Source of the DNA: Bacteroidaceae bacterium
Lineage (GTDB): Bacteria; Bacteroidota; Bacteroidia; Bacteroidales; Bacteroidaceae
Direction of reading: 5' to 3'
Length of the DNA stretch: 64,000 nt
NCBI GenBank assembly: GCA_017559845.1
Contig: JAFYQQ010000014.1
Location: forward strand, 62,001-126,000
Shown here one piece after another: positions 33,185 through 42,138 of this stretch. Position 1 is the stretch's first letter. The number at the start of each line of letters is the position of its first letter. Under the pieces are notes generated by a model. That model made no database searches and had not been told where the DNA came from. It worked only from the letters and a program-made list of their open reading frames with translations. Made by a program: the position numbers and the translations under genes.

Positions 33185-34309
33185 TTACAGCAGCCGATAC
33201 ATTCCGCCATTCATCATTTTTACCACGCCTTTCATCTCCATGGTGAAGAGCAGGCTGCTGAGCATACCTATGGGAATGCCGGTGTCTATGGCAATGAGGT
33301 TTATTTGTTTGCTGTCTGCTTTCTGCAGGGACTGTACCACTTTCTGTTCGTCTTCGGTCAGATTGGGGAAGAGTTGTTGCTGTATGCCGTTCTGGAGATT
33401 CTTTTTCAGATGTTGTTCCTGAATCCATCCCATCGTTTCCAGCATGTCTTCTGCACAAGTGATGAGCTGTGCCCTGTGGCTGCGGATGAGTTCGTTGCAT
33501 CCGGCTGAGTATTCGTCACGGACACGTCCGGGAAAGGTGAACACGTCGCGGTGGTAGCTTTCGGCAATCTCTGCAGTGATGAGCGAGCCTCCCTTGCGTG
33601 CGCTCTCAACCACCACCACGGCATCGCTCAGACCGGCCACAATGCGGTTACGCTGGACAAAGTTGCGCTTGTCGGCATTGGTTTGGCTCATGAACTCGGT
33701 GAGCAATCCGCCTTGCGCCACCATTTGGGCTGCGGTGTGCTTGTGCATCCGGGGATAAATCTGATCCAATCCGTGTGCCAGCACACCAACGGTGGGTAAT
33801 CCGCTGCTGAGGGCGGCTCGGTGGGCATGGATGTCCACTCCATAAGCCAGACCGCTTACCACCACCGCATTTGGACACATTTGGCCAAGCTCCTGTACGA
33901 ATTGCCGGCACAGGTCCTTGCCGTATTCCGTTATGTGGCGTGTGCCCACCACACTGACCACTTGCATGGCGTTCAGGTCAGATTGCCCCAGATAGTAGAG
34001 CAGGAGCGGGGCGTCGGGACATTCGCGCAGACGGGTCGGATAGTCCTGGTCGGCTATGCCCAGGCATCTGATGTGGCTTTCCTGTGCAAAGGCAAGTTCC
34101 TCTTCGGCGCGGGGCAGCAGGGCGTCCATTCCTTTCAGTGCCTCGGCCAATGCGGGATGGGCTTCGGGCAGAGCGTCAAGTATGTGGTGGCGGTGTTCAA
34201 ACACGGCTGTGGCGCTGCCCAAGGCATTGACCAGAAGACGCTGGTTGATGAGATTGATGCGGGGCGTACGGGTGAGGGCTATGGTATGGATGATTTCCTG
34301 TTCGGTCAT
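33185..34309 (-). CDS. dprA: DNA-processing protein DprA
   Basis: Single-stranded DNA-binding protein that loads RecA in natural transformation and related uptake. 374 residues: an N-terminal helical region (about 1-75), then a Rossmann-like DprA fold with VVSVVGTRHITEYG, VVVSGLAYGVDIHAH, GVLAHGLDQIYPRMH, GGLLTEFMSQT, RNFVQRNRIVAGLSDAVVVV and GRVRDEYSAGCNELI. A winged-helix-like C-terminal domain (about 310-374) is present. It overlaps the thioesterase gene by 4 bases and ends a three-gene operon with DUF2851. Confidence 0.95.
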   Translation of the reverse strand: MTEQEIIHTIALTRTPRINLINQRLLVNALGSATAVFEHRHHILDALPEAHPALAEALKGMDALLPRAEEELAFAQESHIRCLGIADQDYPTRLRECPDAPLLLYYLGQSDLNAMQVVSVVGTRHITEYGKDLCRQFVQELGQMCPNAVVVSGLAYGVDIHAHRAALSSGLPTVGVLAHGLDQIYPRMHKHTAAQMVAQGGLLTEFMSQTNADKRNFVQRNRIVAGLSDAVVVVESARKGGSLITAEIAESYHRDVFTFPGRVRDEYSAGCNELIRSHRAQLITCAEDMLETMGWIQEQHLKKNLQNGIQQQLFPNLTEDEQKVVQSLQKADSKQINLIAIDTGIPIGMLSSLLFTMEMKGVVKMMNGGMYRLL

Positions 34310-34716
34310 TCTTCCTTCATGAAATAGGGTTCAAGCAGATGGTCAAGCGGAGTGGTGGCCTGCAGTTTTCCGTTGGTGATGCAGACGGTATCCACCTGGG
34401 CGCGGACACAAAGTTTTTCGTCGGGCAGACGGAAAATGTCCTGTAGGAAGACATATTTTATGCCATCCTTCTTGATGTTCAGACGGCAGACATATTCGTC
34501 TTGGCTCGTGAGCGGAGTCTTGAACTGCATGTTGAGCCTTGCCACCACAGCGTCGGTGCCTTCTTGGTGGAGTTGTGCAAAACTGATGCCGGCCTGCAGC
34601 AGAAATTCGTGGCGGGCATGTTCCAGATAATGTTGGTAGTTGGCGTTGTTTACAATACCTTGCAGGTCGCATTCGTAGTCGCGCACCTTCAATTTGAGTT
34701 CGTGTACGTATTTCAT
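34306..34716 (-). CDS. Hotdog-fold acyl-CoA thioesterase (4HBT family)
   Basis: A 136-residue 4-hydroxybenzoyl-CoA thioesterase-like protein with VRDYECDLQGIVNNANYQHY, the family's active-site segment where D-x-x-G-I-V-x-N-x-x-Y is typical, and EHARHEFL after it. The substrate is not predictable; short or medium acyl-CoA is likely. It overlaps the neighbouring genes by 4 bases at both ends, which implies translational coupling. Confidence 0.88.
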   Translation of the reverse strand: MKYVHELKLKVRDYECDLQGIVNNANYQHYLEHARHEFLLQAGISFAQLHQEGTDAVVARLNMQFKTPLTSQDEYVCRLNIKKDGIKYVFLQDIFRLPDEKLCVRAQVDTVCITNGKLQATTPLDHLLEPYFMKEE

Positions 34717-35924
34717 TGCTTTAAGTATTCATATCCGAAGCGGCAGCGCAGGCAATCCGCGCGGTCGCAGTATTCGCGTTTCAATTGTATGAGCGCCTGG
34801 CTGTCTGCCGCAGACCTGACGGATAGTCCGCATCCCTTCCATTGCCGTATGATGAAGTTGTTCTCTGGCGGCAGTTGGGCAAGCAGGTCGGTGGCCTTGT
34901 CCTTCAGACCCTGGTCTTGCAGGTGTATTCCATAGGCATAGAGCAGGGGAATGACGGTGTTGATGATGATGAGGTTGCGGCTTGCAGCTGACAGGCTGCC
35001 TTCGTGCAGGCAGTTGTGCAGTTCCTTGATGTCGGACACTTCCAGCAGATTGTGCAGTCCGGCCTTCCCGGAGACATAGATGCGGGCCAGTTGTAGGATG
35101 CGCAAGTGGGGGAAGTTGGAGGGGCGGGTACGCATGAATTTCCACAGTTCGCGCGGAACGGGTTCGGCCAACTGGAACTTATGCGCCAGAAAAGCATATT
35201 CTCTCTGCGCCTTCTCTGCATTCCAGCCTTCGGCCTGCAGTGCTGGGTCAATCAGGTTGGCCATTCCCATGAAAAGGCTTTGTATCTGAAACAGATTGTC
35301 ACGGTGTTTGGCGGCGGCTTGCAGAGGTATCTTTTGTGCCCACATCTCGTAGATGTCTCCGTTGAGACCGAAACCAAAGTTGCGGCTCAGCGTAACGAAC
35401 GCGGCCTTTTCCCAGTCGCCGTTCATCCGCCTTGCCCGCTCCGCCACCTTGCCCGCTCTGGCTTCCATCCGTTCCACCAGCAGTGCATCCATCCAGCCGT
35501 TTGTCTTGATGGACGGTATGCTGGAAACAATGCGGTGGCATCGGGGGTAATCGTCGTTGGTGCAAAGTTCGCGGTAGTGCAGGAGCAGTTCCTTGGGCAT
35601 GTCCACTTGTATGGTCACGGGTTTGTGCCCGTCCTGTGTCTCTGCTTCCTTGTCGGCATCCAGCACCACATGCAGGATGGTGTTGTTATAGGCCGCATCC
35701 AGATGGTGGCCGTGATGATACCAGTCTGAGGCTTTCAGGTGGATTTCCACATTGCCTGCCCAAAGGATGCCATTGAGCTTGACCTTGGCGTTGAAAAAGT
35801 CGGGACCCTGATGTGTATTGTGGGTACCGGGGTCAATGACTTCAACCATGCGCTTGTCAAGCGTAAGCAGGGTCTTGAATGGCAAAATCCTGTGTTTCCA
35901 CACATAGTGTAGCAGTTTTTCCAT
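34713..35924 (-). CDS. DUF2851 family protein
   Basis: A 403-residue protein typical of Bacteroidetes DUF2851, beginning MEKLLHYVWKHRILP at the ATG at 35924; an upstream extension in frame has no homologous look and would overlap the dapB promoter. HQGPDFFNAKVKLNG and GNVEIHLKASDWYHHGHH have a D/E-rich arrangement that recalls PD-(D/E)XK nuclease folds, but this is inference. The C terminus has a Cys cluster, CDRADCLRCRFGYEYL. It is the first gene of an operon with thioesterase and dprA. Confidence 0.85.
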   Translation of the reverse strand: MEKLLHYVWKHRILPFKTLLTLDKRMVEVIDPGTHNTHQGPDFFNAKVKLNGILWAGNVEIHLKASDWYHHGHHLDAAYNNTILHVVLDADKEAETQDGHKPVTIQVDMPKELLLHYRELCTNDDYPRCHRIVSSIPSIKTNGWMDALLVERMEARAGKVAERARRMNGDWEKAAFVTLSRNFGFGLNGDIYEMWAQKIPLQAAAKHRDNLFQIQSLFMGMANLIDPALQAEGWNAEKAQREYAFLAHKFQLAEPVPRELWKFMRTRPSNFPHLRILQLARIYVSGKAGLHNLLEVSDIKELHNCLHEGSLSAASRNLIIINTVIPLLYAYGIHLQDQGLKDKATDLLAQLPPENNFIIRQWKGCGLSVRSAADSQALIQLKREYCDRADCLRCRFGYEYLKQ

Positions 35925-35988
35925 ACCTTTTGATTGCCTGTTAACGTAAATTTTGAAACAAATGTAGTGAATTTCAAGGTAAAAGCAG

Positions 35989-35996
35989 TACTTTTG
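35989..35996 (+). promoter_or_regulatory. -7 box for dapB
   Basis: TACTTTTG followed by C matches TAnnTTTG, 22 bases upstream of the dapB ATG. No TTTG is at ideal -33 spacing. Confidence 0.5.
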
Positions 35997-36018
35997 CATC
36001 AGAAAAAATACGAAACAA

Positions 36019-36774
36019 ATGAAAATAGCACTGATAGGATATGGCAAGATGGGGCGCATGATTGAAGAGATAGCCCTGAGCCGCGGTCATGAAATCGTTT
36101 CCATAATAGATATTGACAACCAGGCCGACTTTGACAGCCCAGCATTCAAAAGTGCCGATGTGGCGATAGAATTCACCGCGCCTCACGTGGCGTATGAGAA
36201 TTACCTGAAAGCCTTCCGCCATCATGTGAAGGTAGTAAGCGGCTCTACCGGTTGGATGGACAAGCACGGCGAAGACGTGCGGAGAATGTGTGCCGAGGAA
36301 GGACAGACGCTTTTCTGGAGTTCCAACTTCAGCCTGGGTGTGGCTGTCTTTAGGGCTGTCAGCCGCCATTTGGCCCAAATCATGAACCGTTATGATGACT
36401 ATAAGCCTGTGATGGAAGAGGTGCACCATGTCCATAAGTTGGACCACCCCAGCGGAACAGCCATTACGCTTGCCGAGGAACTGGTGGCTCAGGTGGACCG
36501 TCTGCAAGGATGGGCTGTGGGACAACTTACCCAGCCGGACGGAACGGTGGAAGGAACTTCACAAACGGCGGAGGACAAACTGCGCATTGACAGCATACGC
36601 CGTGGCGAAGTGCCCGGAATCCACAGTATATCATGGGACAGCGATTTTGACAGCATCACCATTACGCATGATGCGCACAGCCGCAGAGGATTCGCTTTGG
36701 GAGCAGTGATGGCGGCCGAATATACAGCCAGCCACCAAGGGTTGCTCTGCATGGACGATATGCTGAAATTTTAA
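36019..36774 (+). CDS. dapB: 4-hydroxy-tetrahydrodipicolinate reductase
   Basis: Reduces hydroxytetrahydrodipicolinate in the diaminopimelate/lysine pathway. 251 residues: NAD(P)-binding GYGKMGRMIEE, EFTAPHVAYENY, VVSGSTGWMD, NFSLGVAVF and the catalytic EVHHVHKLDHPSGTA with its His and Lys. The C-terminal H-D-A-x-S-R-x-G-F-A motif is near the end. It is the first gene of an operon running to the PHP phosphatase. Confidence 0.96.
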   Translation: MKIALIGYGKMGRMIEEIALSRGHEIVSIIDIDNQADFDSPAFKSADVAIEFTAPHVAYENYLKAFRHHVKVVSGSTGWMDKHGEDVRRMCAEEGQTLFWSSNFSLGVAVFRAVSRHLAQIMNRYDDYKPVMEEVHHVHKLDHPSGTAITLAEELVAQVDRLQGWAVGQLTQPDGTVEGTSQTAEDKLRIDSIRRGEVPGIHSISWDSDFDSITITHDAHSRRGFALGAVMAAEYTASHQGLLCMDDMLKF

Positions 36775-36817
36775 AGAATCGGATAATAAAAACAGAAAAA
36801 CATAACGAAACAGACTG

Positions 36818-38260
36818 ATGAAGAAAGAGAAAATAAAAGCTTCGGCGCTGGACTGGACCAAAGCCATCGTTGCCATCCTGCTTTATCTGGTATTCCTTTG
36901 GTGGGTTGGCAGTTGGTGGGGAGTTATTGTAATACCCTTTATCTTTGATGCGTATGTGACCCGCTTCATCCCTTGGACGTGGTGGAAGGATGCCGAAAAT
37001 CCTTTGGTGCGTACCGTAATGAGTTGGGTGGATGCCATTGTCTTTGCGCTGGTGGCCGTCTATTTTGTGAACATCTATTTCTTCCAGAACTATACCATTC
37101 CAACCAGTTCACTGGAGAAGAGTCTGCTTGTGGGCGACTATCTGTTCGTAAGCAAGATGAGTTATGGACCCCGTGTGCCCCAGACCCCTCTGCACATGCC
37201 CTTGTGCCAGCATACGCTTCCTTGGGGTGGAAAGAGCTATATCGAATGGCCTGCTTGGGAATACAAGCGTGTATCACCAAAGCCCGTACAGCTCAATGAT
37301 ATTGTGGTGTTCAACTATCCGGCTGGAGATACCATCGTGACAAACCCTGCTTACCAGGCTGCAGATTATTATATGATGTGTTATGCCTTCGGACACCAAC
37401 TTTATGAACAGGAAGTGGGAGAACAGTTGGAAATGGACAGTTTGTCCGCTTTGGAGCGTTACCGCCTTTATCAGGAATTCTACAATCGCGGAAGACGATA
37501 CATATCTCTTGCTCCCCAGGAATTCGGTGTAATAGACCACAGACCAGTGGACCGCAGAGAAAATTATGTAAAGCGCTGTGTGGGCCTTCCCGGCCAGACT
37601 TTGGAAATCAAGGACCGTATCATCTATCTTGACGGAAAGGCCAACAAGGAACCGGACCAGGTGCAATATAATTATTATGTAGAGATTCTGGCTCCCATTC
37701 CCGAAGATTTCGCACACGAAATCGGCTTGAGCGGAGAAGACCTGATGAGTTTGTCACATAGCGGAATCTGTCCGCTTACCGCTTCCATGAAACAGACGCT
37801 GGAGGCTCGTACAGACTTGGTGGGCAGTATCACTTTGGTGCAGAGCCAGCAGAATGACAATCTGTATCCTCTGAACGGTTATATGGGATGGACGCAGGAC
37901 AATTACGGACCAGTCTGGATTCCCAAGAAGGGCGAGAAGGTTCAGCTCACACTGGAAAATCTGCCAGTATACGAACGCCCCATCAAGGTATACGAGGGCA
38001 ATGACCTGCAGGTTACTGCTGATGGAAAGATTCTGATTAACGGAGAAGAAACAAATGAATACACGTTCCGCATGGATTACTACTGGATGCAGGGCGACAA
38101 CCGCCATAACAGTGCCGATTCGCGCTACTGGGGTTTTGTTCCCGAAGATCATGTGGTGGGCAAGCCCATTATGGTGTGGCTCAGCACGGACAAGGATCGT
38201 TCCGGAATCAATTTTATCCGTTGGAACCGTCTGTTCAGTCTTGTGGACCGTATAAAATAA
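36818..38260 (+). CDS. lepB: Signal peptidase I, long form
   Basis: Membrane-bound leader peptidase cutting signal peptides of exported proteins. 480 residues, much longer than the E. coli enzyme, because of large periplasmic insertions. Two N-terminal membrane segments (about 15-45 and 70-88) precede the catalytic serine in YTIPTSSLEKS (near Ser98). The general-base lysine is in ENYVKRCVGLPGQTLEI (about Lys252). Box E is QGDNRHNSADSRYWGFVPED, then VVGKPIMVW. The insertions between Ser and Lys and between Lys and box E are a Bacteroidetes trait. It is followed after 9 bases by a degenerate paralogue. Confidence 0.95.
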   Translation: MKKEKIKASALDWTKAIVAILLYLVFLWWVGSWWGVIVIPFIFDAYVTRFIPWTWWKDAENPLVRTVMSWVDAIVFALVAVYFVNIYFFQNYTIPTSSLEKSLLVGDYLFVSKMSYGPRVPQTPLHMPLCQHTLPWGGKSYIEWPAWEYKRVSPKPVQLNDIVVFNYPAGDTIVTNPAYQAADYYMMCYAFGHQLYEQEVGEQLEMDSLSALERYRLYQEFYNRGRRYISLAPQEFGVIDHRPVDRRENYVKRCVGLPGQTLEIKDRIIYLDGKANKEPDQVQYNYYVEILAPIPEDFAHEIGLSGEDLMSLSHSGICPLTASMKQTLEARTDLVGSITLVQSQQNDNLYPLNGYMGWTQDNYGPVWIPKKGEKVQLTLENLPVYERPIKVYEGNDLQVTADGKILINGEETNEYTFRMDYYWMQGDNRHNSADSRYWGFVPEDHVVGKPIMVWLSTDKDRSGINFIRWNRLFSLVDRIK

Positions 38261-38269
38261 TATAATGTA

Positions 38270-39004
38270 GTGTTGAGGCGGTTTGTCAGTTTGTTAGGCG
38301 TATGTTGTGGTGCGGTAATGATTGCATTTTTTTTCCGCACATTCCTTTTTACGCTCTTTACCGTACCACAGACAGACAAACAGCCTGTTTTTTTGCAAGG
38401 CGACCGCGTTTTGGTAGACCGTTGGGCCTATGGTTTCCGCTTTCCCAATACGAGCCTGTTTGGTTATCACCGATGGGGGAAGGGAATTCCCCGGAACGGA
38501 GACTGGGCTGTGTTTAACAGCCCGTTGGTAGAGCATGGCGCGCTTCCTGACACCAGTGCGCTTTGCATGGGAATGGTAATGGCTTGCCCTGGCGATACGG
38601 TATGGATGGGGCGTGATGGAAAGGTAGGCCGCTTCCGCGACTATGCTTGTGGCCGCATTTGGCCCATTGCCGTGCCGGCCCGCGGTGCGTATGTGCAGGT
38701 GGCTCCCTGGGCAGCCCGCATTTATCAGCAGACACTTGATCTTCATGAAATGGATTCGGCCAATCTGCTCCCGGCAACCAGTTTTGAATCCATCCAAAAC
38801 GGCAACCCGATTCGTGTTCGTTTTTCCCGCAATTACTATTGGATTTCCTCCGGTAGTGAGGATAACTTGTTTGACTCCCGCACATTCGGGTTTGTTCCGG
38901 AAGAGTTTTTCCTTGGAAAGGTGCGGAATGTGTTCTATTCCATCCAGCCAAATGCCGCTTGGCAGAAGGCTTGGCGTTCCGACCGATTCCTGTTACCGAT
39001 ATAA
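38270..39004 (+). CDS. Degenerate signal peptidase I paralogue, probably inactive
   Basis: A 244-residue protein starting at a GTG, with one N-terminal membrane segment (about 10-30) and clear similarity to signal peptidase I: TVPQTDKQPVFLQGDRVLVD corresponds to the serine box and FDSRTFGFVPEEFFLGKV to box E. The nucleophile position reads Asp (P-Q-T-D where LepB has P-T-S-S). The lysine position reads Gly (GMVMACPG aligned with KRCVGLPG). Both catalytic residues are therefore missing, while substrate-pocket and structural motifs remain. It may regulate or bind the active LepB encoded next door. The frame is intact, so it is not an obvious pseudogene. Confidence 0.8.
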   Translation: MLRRFVSLLGVCCGAVMIAFFFRTFLFTLFTVPQTDKQPVFLQGDRVLVDRWAYGFRFPNTSLFGYHRWGKGIPRNGDWAVFNSPLVEHGALPDTSALCMGMVMACPGDTVWMGRDGKVGRFRDYACGRIWPIAVPARGAYVQVAPWAARIYQQTLDLHEMDSANLLPATSFESIQNGNPIRVRFSRNYYWISSGSEDNLFDSRTFGFVPEEFFLGKVRNVFYSIQPNAAWQKAWRSDRFLLPI

Positions 39005-39009
39005 ATATA

Positions 39010-39582
39010 ATGATGAATACGGTTCTTCTGCCCACGGCATATCTGGCTCCTGTTTCCTATTATTCGGCTCTTTACAGGGCTGATGAGGCTTACATAGAAA
39101 TATGGGAACATTATGTAAAGCAGACCATACGCAACCGTTGCCAGATTGCCGGACCAGACGGGATGATTCCTTTGTCCATTCCCGTCGTTAAGGCAACCAA
39201 ACCGGGACAGCCCATTTGCGAGACCCGTATCAGTGACCATGGAAATTGGCGGCATCTGCATTGGCGGGCTTTGCAGAGTGCGTATGGCAACAGTCCTTTT
39301 TTTGAATATTACGAAGATGACTTCCGGCGTTTCTACCAACCCGATTGGGAATTTTTGACGGACTACAACCGCGACCTTATGACGCTTGTCTGCGAATTGC
39401 TGGACATCACTCCCAGGATAAATAATACCGAGAAGTTCCAGGCTGTGCCTTCAATGGATTTTCATGGCGTTGCGCCCCGACCATATTATCAGGTCTTTTC
39501 GACACGGCACGGCTTTATTCCCGATTTGAGCATTGTGGATCTGTTGTTCAATATGGGGCCAGAATCAGTATTGTATTTATGA
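39010..39582 (+). CDS. WbqC family protein
   Basis: A 190-residue WbqC-like protein, starting at the ATG at 39010 with MMNTVLLPTAYLAPVSYYS. The family occurs in O-antigen and other gene settings and is of uncertain biochemistry. Here it is embedded in the dapB-lepB operon, 5 bases after the preceding gene and overlapping the next by 4. YVKQTIRNRCQIAGPDG and LSIPVVKATKPGQPI are family-typical. Conserved His residues (HGNWRHLHWRAL) are present. Confidence 0.85.
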   Translation: MMNTVLLPTAYLAPVSYYSALYRADEAYIEIWEHYVKQTIRNRCQIAGPDGMIPLSIPVVKATKPGQPICETRISDHGNWRHLHWRALQSAYGNSPFFEYYEDDFRRFYQPDWEFLTDYNRDLMTLVCELLDITPRINNTEKFQAVPSMDFHGVAPRPYYQVFSTRHGFIPDLSIVDLLFNMGPESVLYL

Positions 39583-41189
39583 TGTTCCATCCCCTTCCAG
39601 ATGCCGTAAGCGAGATTCCCTCTCCGGCTTGTTTCACCTACCCGTTTTGTTACACTCCGCATAAGCTTTGTGTGGTGGCGGCGGACGAGGTGAGGTCGTA
39701 TTTGCAGACAAGGCCGGTGTGGCGTGCAGAATTGTCTCAGGGCAAGATGCTGGGGGTATTGGTTGTTCAGCGAGGAGGCGAGCGTGGTTTTCTGGCTGCG
39801 TTTTCCGGAACTCTGGACGGTGCGACTCGTCACGATTACTTTGTACCTCCGGTGTATGACTGTATGGAGCCTGGCGGTCATTTCCAGACGGAACAGGCTT
39901 GCATTTCAGCATTGAACCGATGCATTGAGGAGGATGAACGCCGTATAACCGTTCCCCTGGAACACGAACAGGCCCGTTTGGCTCTGGAGCAAGCCAAGTC
40001 AGAGATGCAAAAGGCCCGACAGCGCCGTAATCATTTGCGCACGACGCTTTCGGCGAAGGAACTGGCTGAAGTGGAACCGGAACTGATTCGCGAAAGCCAG
40101 TTTTTGAAAGCCGAGTTTAAACGGTTGCAAAGAATGTGGCAGCAACGCATAAGTGAGGCGGAAGAGCCCAATGTGGAGTTGCGAAAGAAGATTGCGCAGA
40201 TGGAACAAGAACGCAAGAGACGCAGCATGGCATTGCAGGAATGGCTCTTCAAGCAATATTCTTTTCTGAATGCACAAGGCGAACGCCGTAATCTGTTGGA
40301 TATCTTTTCTCCGTCTTATCCGCCTGGAGGTGCGGGAGATTGTTGTGCCCCCAAGTTGTTGCAGGCGGCTTATGAAGCGTCATACACCCCCTTGTGTATG
40401 GCTGAATTCTGGGTGGGAAATTCGCCTGCGGATGAACTGCGTGCCGAGGGAAATTTTTATCCCTCGTGTCGTAGTAAATGTCTGCCCATTTTGGGGCACA
40501 TGCTGAAAGGTCTTTCCGTGGAGACCAATCCTTTGGCTGAAGTCCATGAGGATTTGCTTAAACGGATAAGGGTGTTGCATCAGGAAGATGATTTTCTGGT
40601 CATGTCCAAACCTTCTGGCCTGCTTTCTGTTCCGGGAAAGGAATACGTCCCTTCTGTTCTGGATTTTGTGCGCGGACATTATCCCCTGGCCACGGGACCT
40701 TTGATTGTCCACCGACTTGACATGGACACCAGCGGGCTGATGGTGGTGGTGCTGAATGAGGCGGCTTATCATCGTCTGCAAGGTCTGTTTTTGCAACGTA
40801 AGGTATTGAAAACCTATCTGGCGCTTTTGGAGAAGCCGATGAGTCCGGACAGTTCTGGAGAAATAACCTTGCCGTTGGCTCCCGATATACAGGATCGCCC
40901 CCGGCAAAAGGTGGATTATACGTACGGAAAGGAGTCGCATACAACCTATCGCGTTCTGGACAATGTGGACGGCCACGCCCTGGTGGCACTCACGCCCCAT
41001 ACCGGCAGGACACATCAGCTGCGGGTACATTGCGCCCACCCCTCTGGCCTGGACAATCCCATTGTGGGCGACCGGCTCTACGGAAAGGCTGCCGACCGGC
41101 TGATGCTGCATGCGGCCAAGCTTGCGTTCGGCAATTATGAATTTACAGATTTAACAGGATTAGGCAATTATAATTTATCATCTTTATGA
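39579..41189 (+). CDS. RluA-family pseudouridine synthase with long N-terminal extension
   Basis: 536 residues. The C-terminal half (about 320-525) is an RluA-type rRNA/tRNA pseudouridine synthase with the catalytic Asp in VHRLDMDTSGLMV, LKTYLALLEKP, and HTGRTHQLRVHCAHP. The N-terminal about 300 residues include a coiled coil (about 125-235) and a segment GAGDCCAPKLLQAAYEASYT that recurs in Bacteroidetes members. The target uridine is not predictable. Four-base overlaps on both sides show translational coupling in the operon. Confidence 0.92.
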   Translation: MMFHPLPDAVSEIPSPACFTYPFCYTPHKLCVVAADEVRSYLQTRPVWRAELSQGKMLGVLVVQRGGERGFLAAFSGTLDGATRHDYFVPPVYDCMEPGGHFQTEQACISALNRCIEEDERRITVPLEHEQARLALEQAKSEMQKARQRRNHLRTTLSAKELAEVEPELIRESQFLKAEFKRLQRMWQQRISEAEEPNVELRKKIAQMEQERKRRSMALQEWLFKQYSFLNAQGERRNLLDIFSPSYPPGGAGDCCAPKLLQAAYEASYTPLCMAEFWVGNSPADELRAEGNFYPSCRSKCLPILGHMLKGLSVETNPLAEVHEDLLKRIRVLHQEDDFLVMSKPSGLLSVPGKEYVPSVLDFVRGHYPLATGPLIVHRLDMDTSGLMVVVLNEAAYHRLQGLFLQRKVLKTYLALLEKPMSPDSSGEITLPLAPDIQDRPRQKVDYTYGKESHTTYRVLDNVDGHALVALTPHTGRTHQLRVHCAHPSGLDNPIVGDRLYGKAADRLMLHAAKLAFGNYEFTDLTGLGNYNLSSL

Positions 41190-41899
41190 CACCATTATTA
41201 GACGTACACACCCATTCCATTGTTTCCGGCCATGCCTATAGTAGCATTCAGGAAATGGCTGTTGCTGCCTCGGAAAAAGGCCTTAAGATATTAGGTATCA
41301 CCGAGCATGCCCCGGAACTGCCCGGTGCTTGCGACCCCATTTATTTCCGCAATCTTCATGTTGTGCCCCGAGAAATGTACGGAGTGCGTCTGCTCCTTGG
41401 CGCAGAACTGAATATTCTTGATACGAAGGGTACGTTGGACCTGGATGAAGACTATTATCGCATTCTGGACCTCCGCATTGCTGGCATTCATAGCCTTTGT
41501 TGGAAGGGCGGAACCCGCGAGGAAAACACCCATGCCATGCTTCAGGCCATACGTAATCCCTGGACACAGATTATCAGTCATCCTGGAGACGGAACAGCGT
41601 TGCTCGATTTTGAACCGATAGTCTTGGCGGCAAAGGAAACCCGTACACTTTTGGAAATAAACAGTTCCAGCATGGAACCGGTGCGACACAAGGAAGAGGC
41701 CCGTGAAAATAATCTGGAGATTCTCCGCTTGTGCCGTCATTACGAGGTTCCCATCATCCTGGGCAGCGATGCGCACATCAGTTTCTCCGTGGCCGATTAC
41801 CGTTATGCCTTGCCCTTGCTTGCCGAAACGGACTTCCCTGAAGCGTTGGTCATCAACGACAAGCCGGAATGGTTCTTGGAATACACTGGAATAGAATAA
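41186..41899 (+). CDS. PHP-domain phosphatase (YcdX-like)
   Basis: 237-residue PHP-family metal-dependent phosphatase. Metal ligands are in DVHTHSIVSGHAYS, GITEHAPELPG, AGIHS, ISHPGDG, and the Asp/His of LGSDAHISF. Resembles YcdX-type putative hydrolases rather than a dedicated histidinol phosphatase, so the substrate is left open. It ends the dapB operon and is followed by a hairpin terminator. Confidence 0.88.
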   Translation: MTPLLDVHTHSIVSGHAYSSIQEMAVAASEKGLKILGITEHAPELPGACDPIYFRNLHVVPREMYGVRLLLGAELNILDTKGTLDLDEDYYRILDLRIAGIHSLCWKGGTREENTHAMLQAIRNPWTQIISHPGDGTALLDFEPIVLAAKETRTLLEINSSSMEPVRHKEEARENNLEILRLCRHYEVPIILGSDAHISFSVADYRYALPLLAETDFPEALVINDKPEWFLEYTGIE

Positions 41900-41917
41900 G
41901 AATCTGTTTTGACTTCT

Positions 41918-41957
41918 CTTGTCCGGACAAGTGGCGACTTCCGGACAAGTTTTTTTA
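41918..41957 (+). terminator. Intrinsic terminator after the PHP gene
   Basis: CTTGTCCGGA (41918-41927) pairs with TCCGGACAAG (41940-41949) over 10 bp with a 12-base loop, followed by eight T residues. The left arm is itself part of a 14-base palindrome. Confidence 0.85.
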
Positions 41958-42058
41958 TTTAAGCCGTTGTTGAGTTGTAAACTACAAAGCTAAAAGAATG
42001 TTTTTCAACGATTTTGGTTGAAAAATGTCCTGGAAAGGAGGAAAAAATCGGCATTTTT

Positions 42059-42089
42059 TTTGCGTGTTTCTTCAAATTGCCTATATTTA
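42059..42089 (+). promoter_or_regulatory. Promoter of the 1213-residue secreted protein gene
   Basis: TTTG (42059-42062) and TATATTTA (42082-42089), one base off the -7 consensus, are separated by 19 bases. Transcription from about 42096 supports the downstream ATG at 42139 as the start. Confidence 0.45.
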
Positions 42090-42138
42090 CACGGAAAATG
42101 CGAAAATTATATTGTTTTTAACTTTAAAAAAAGTGCTT

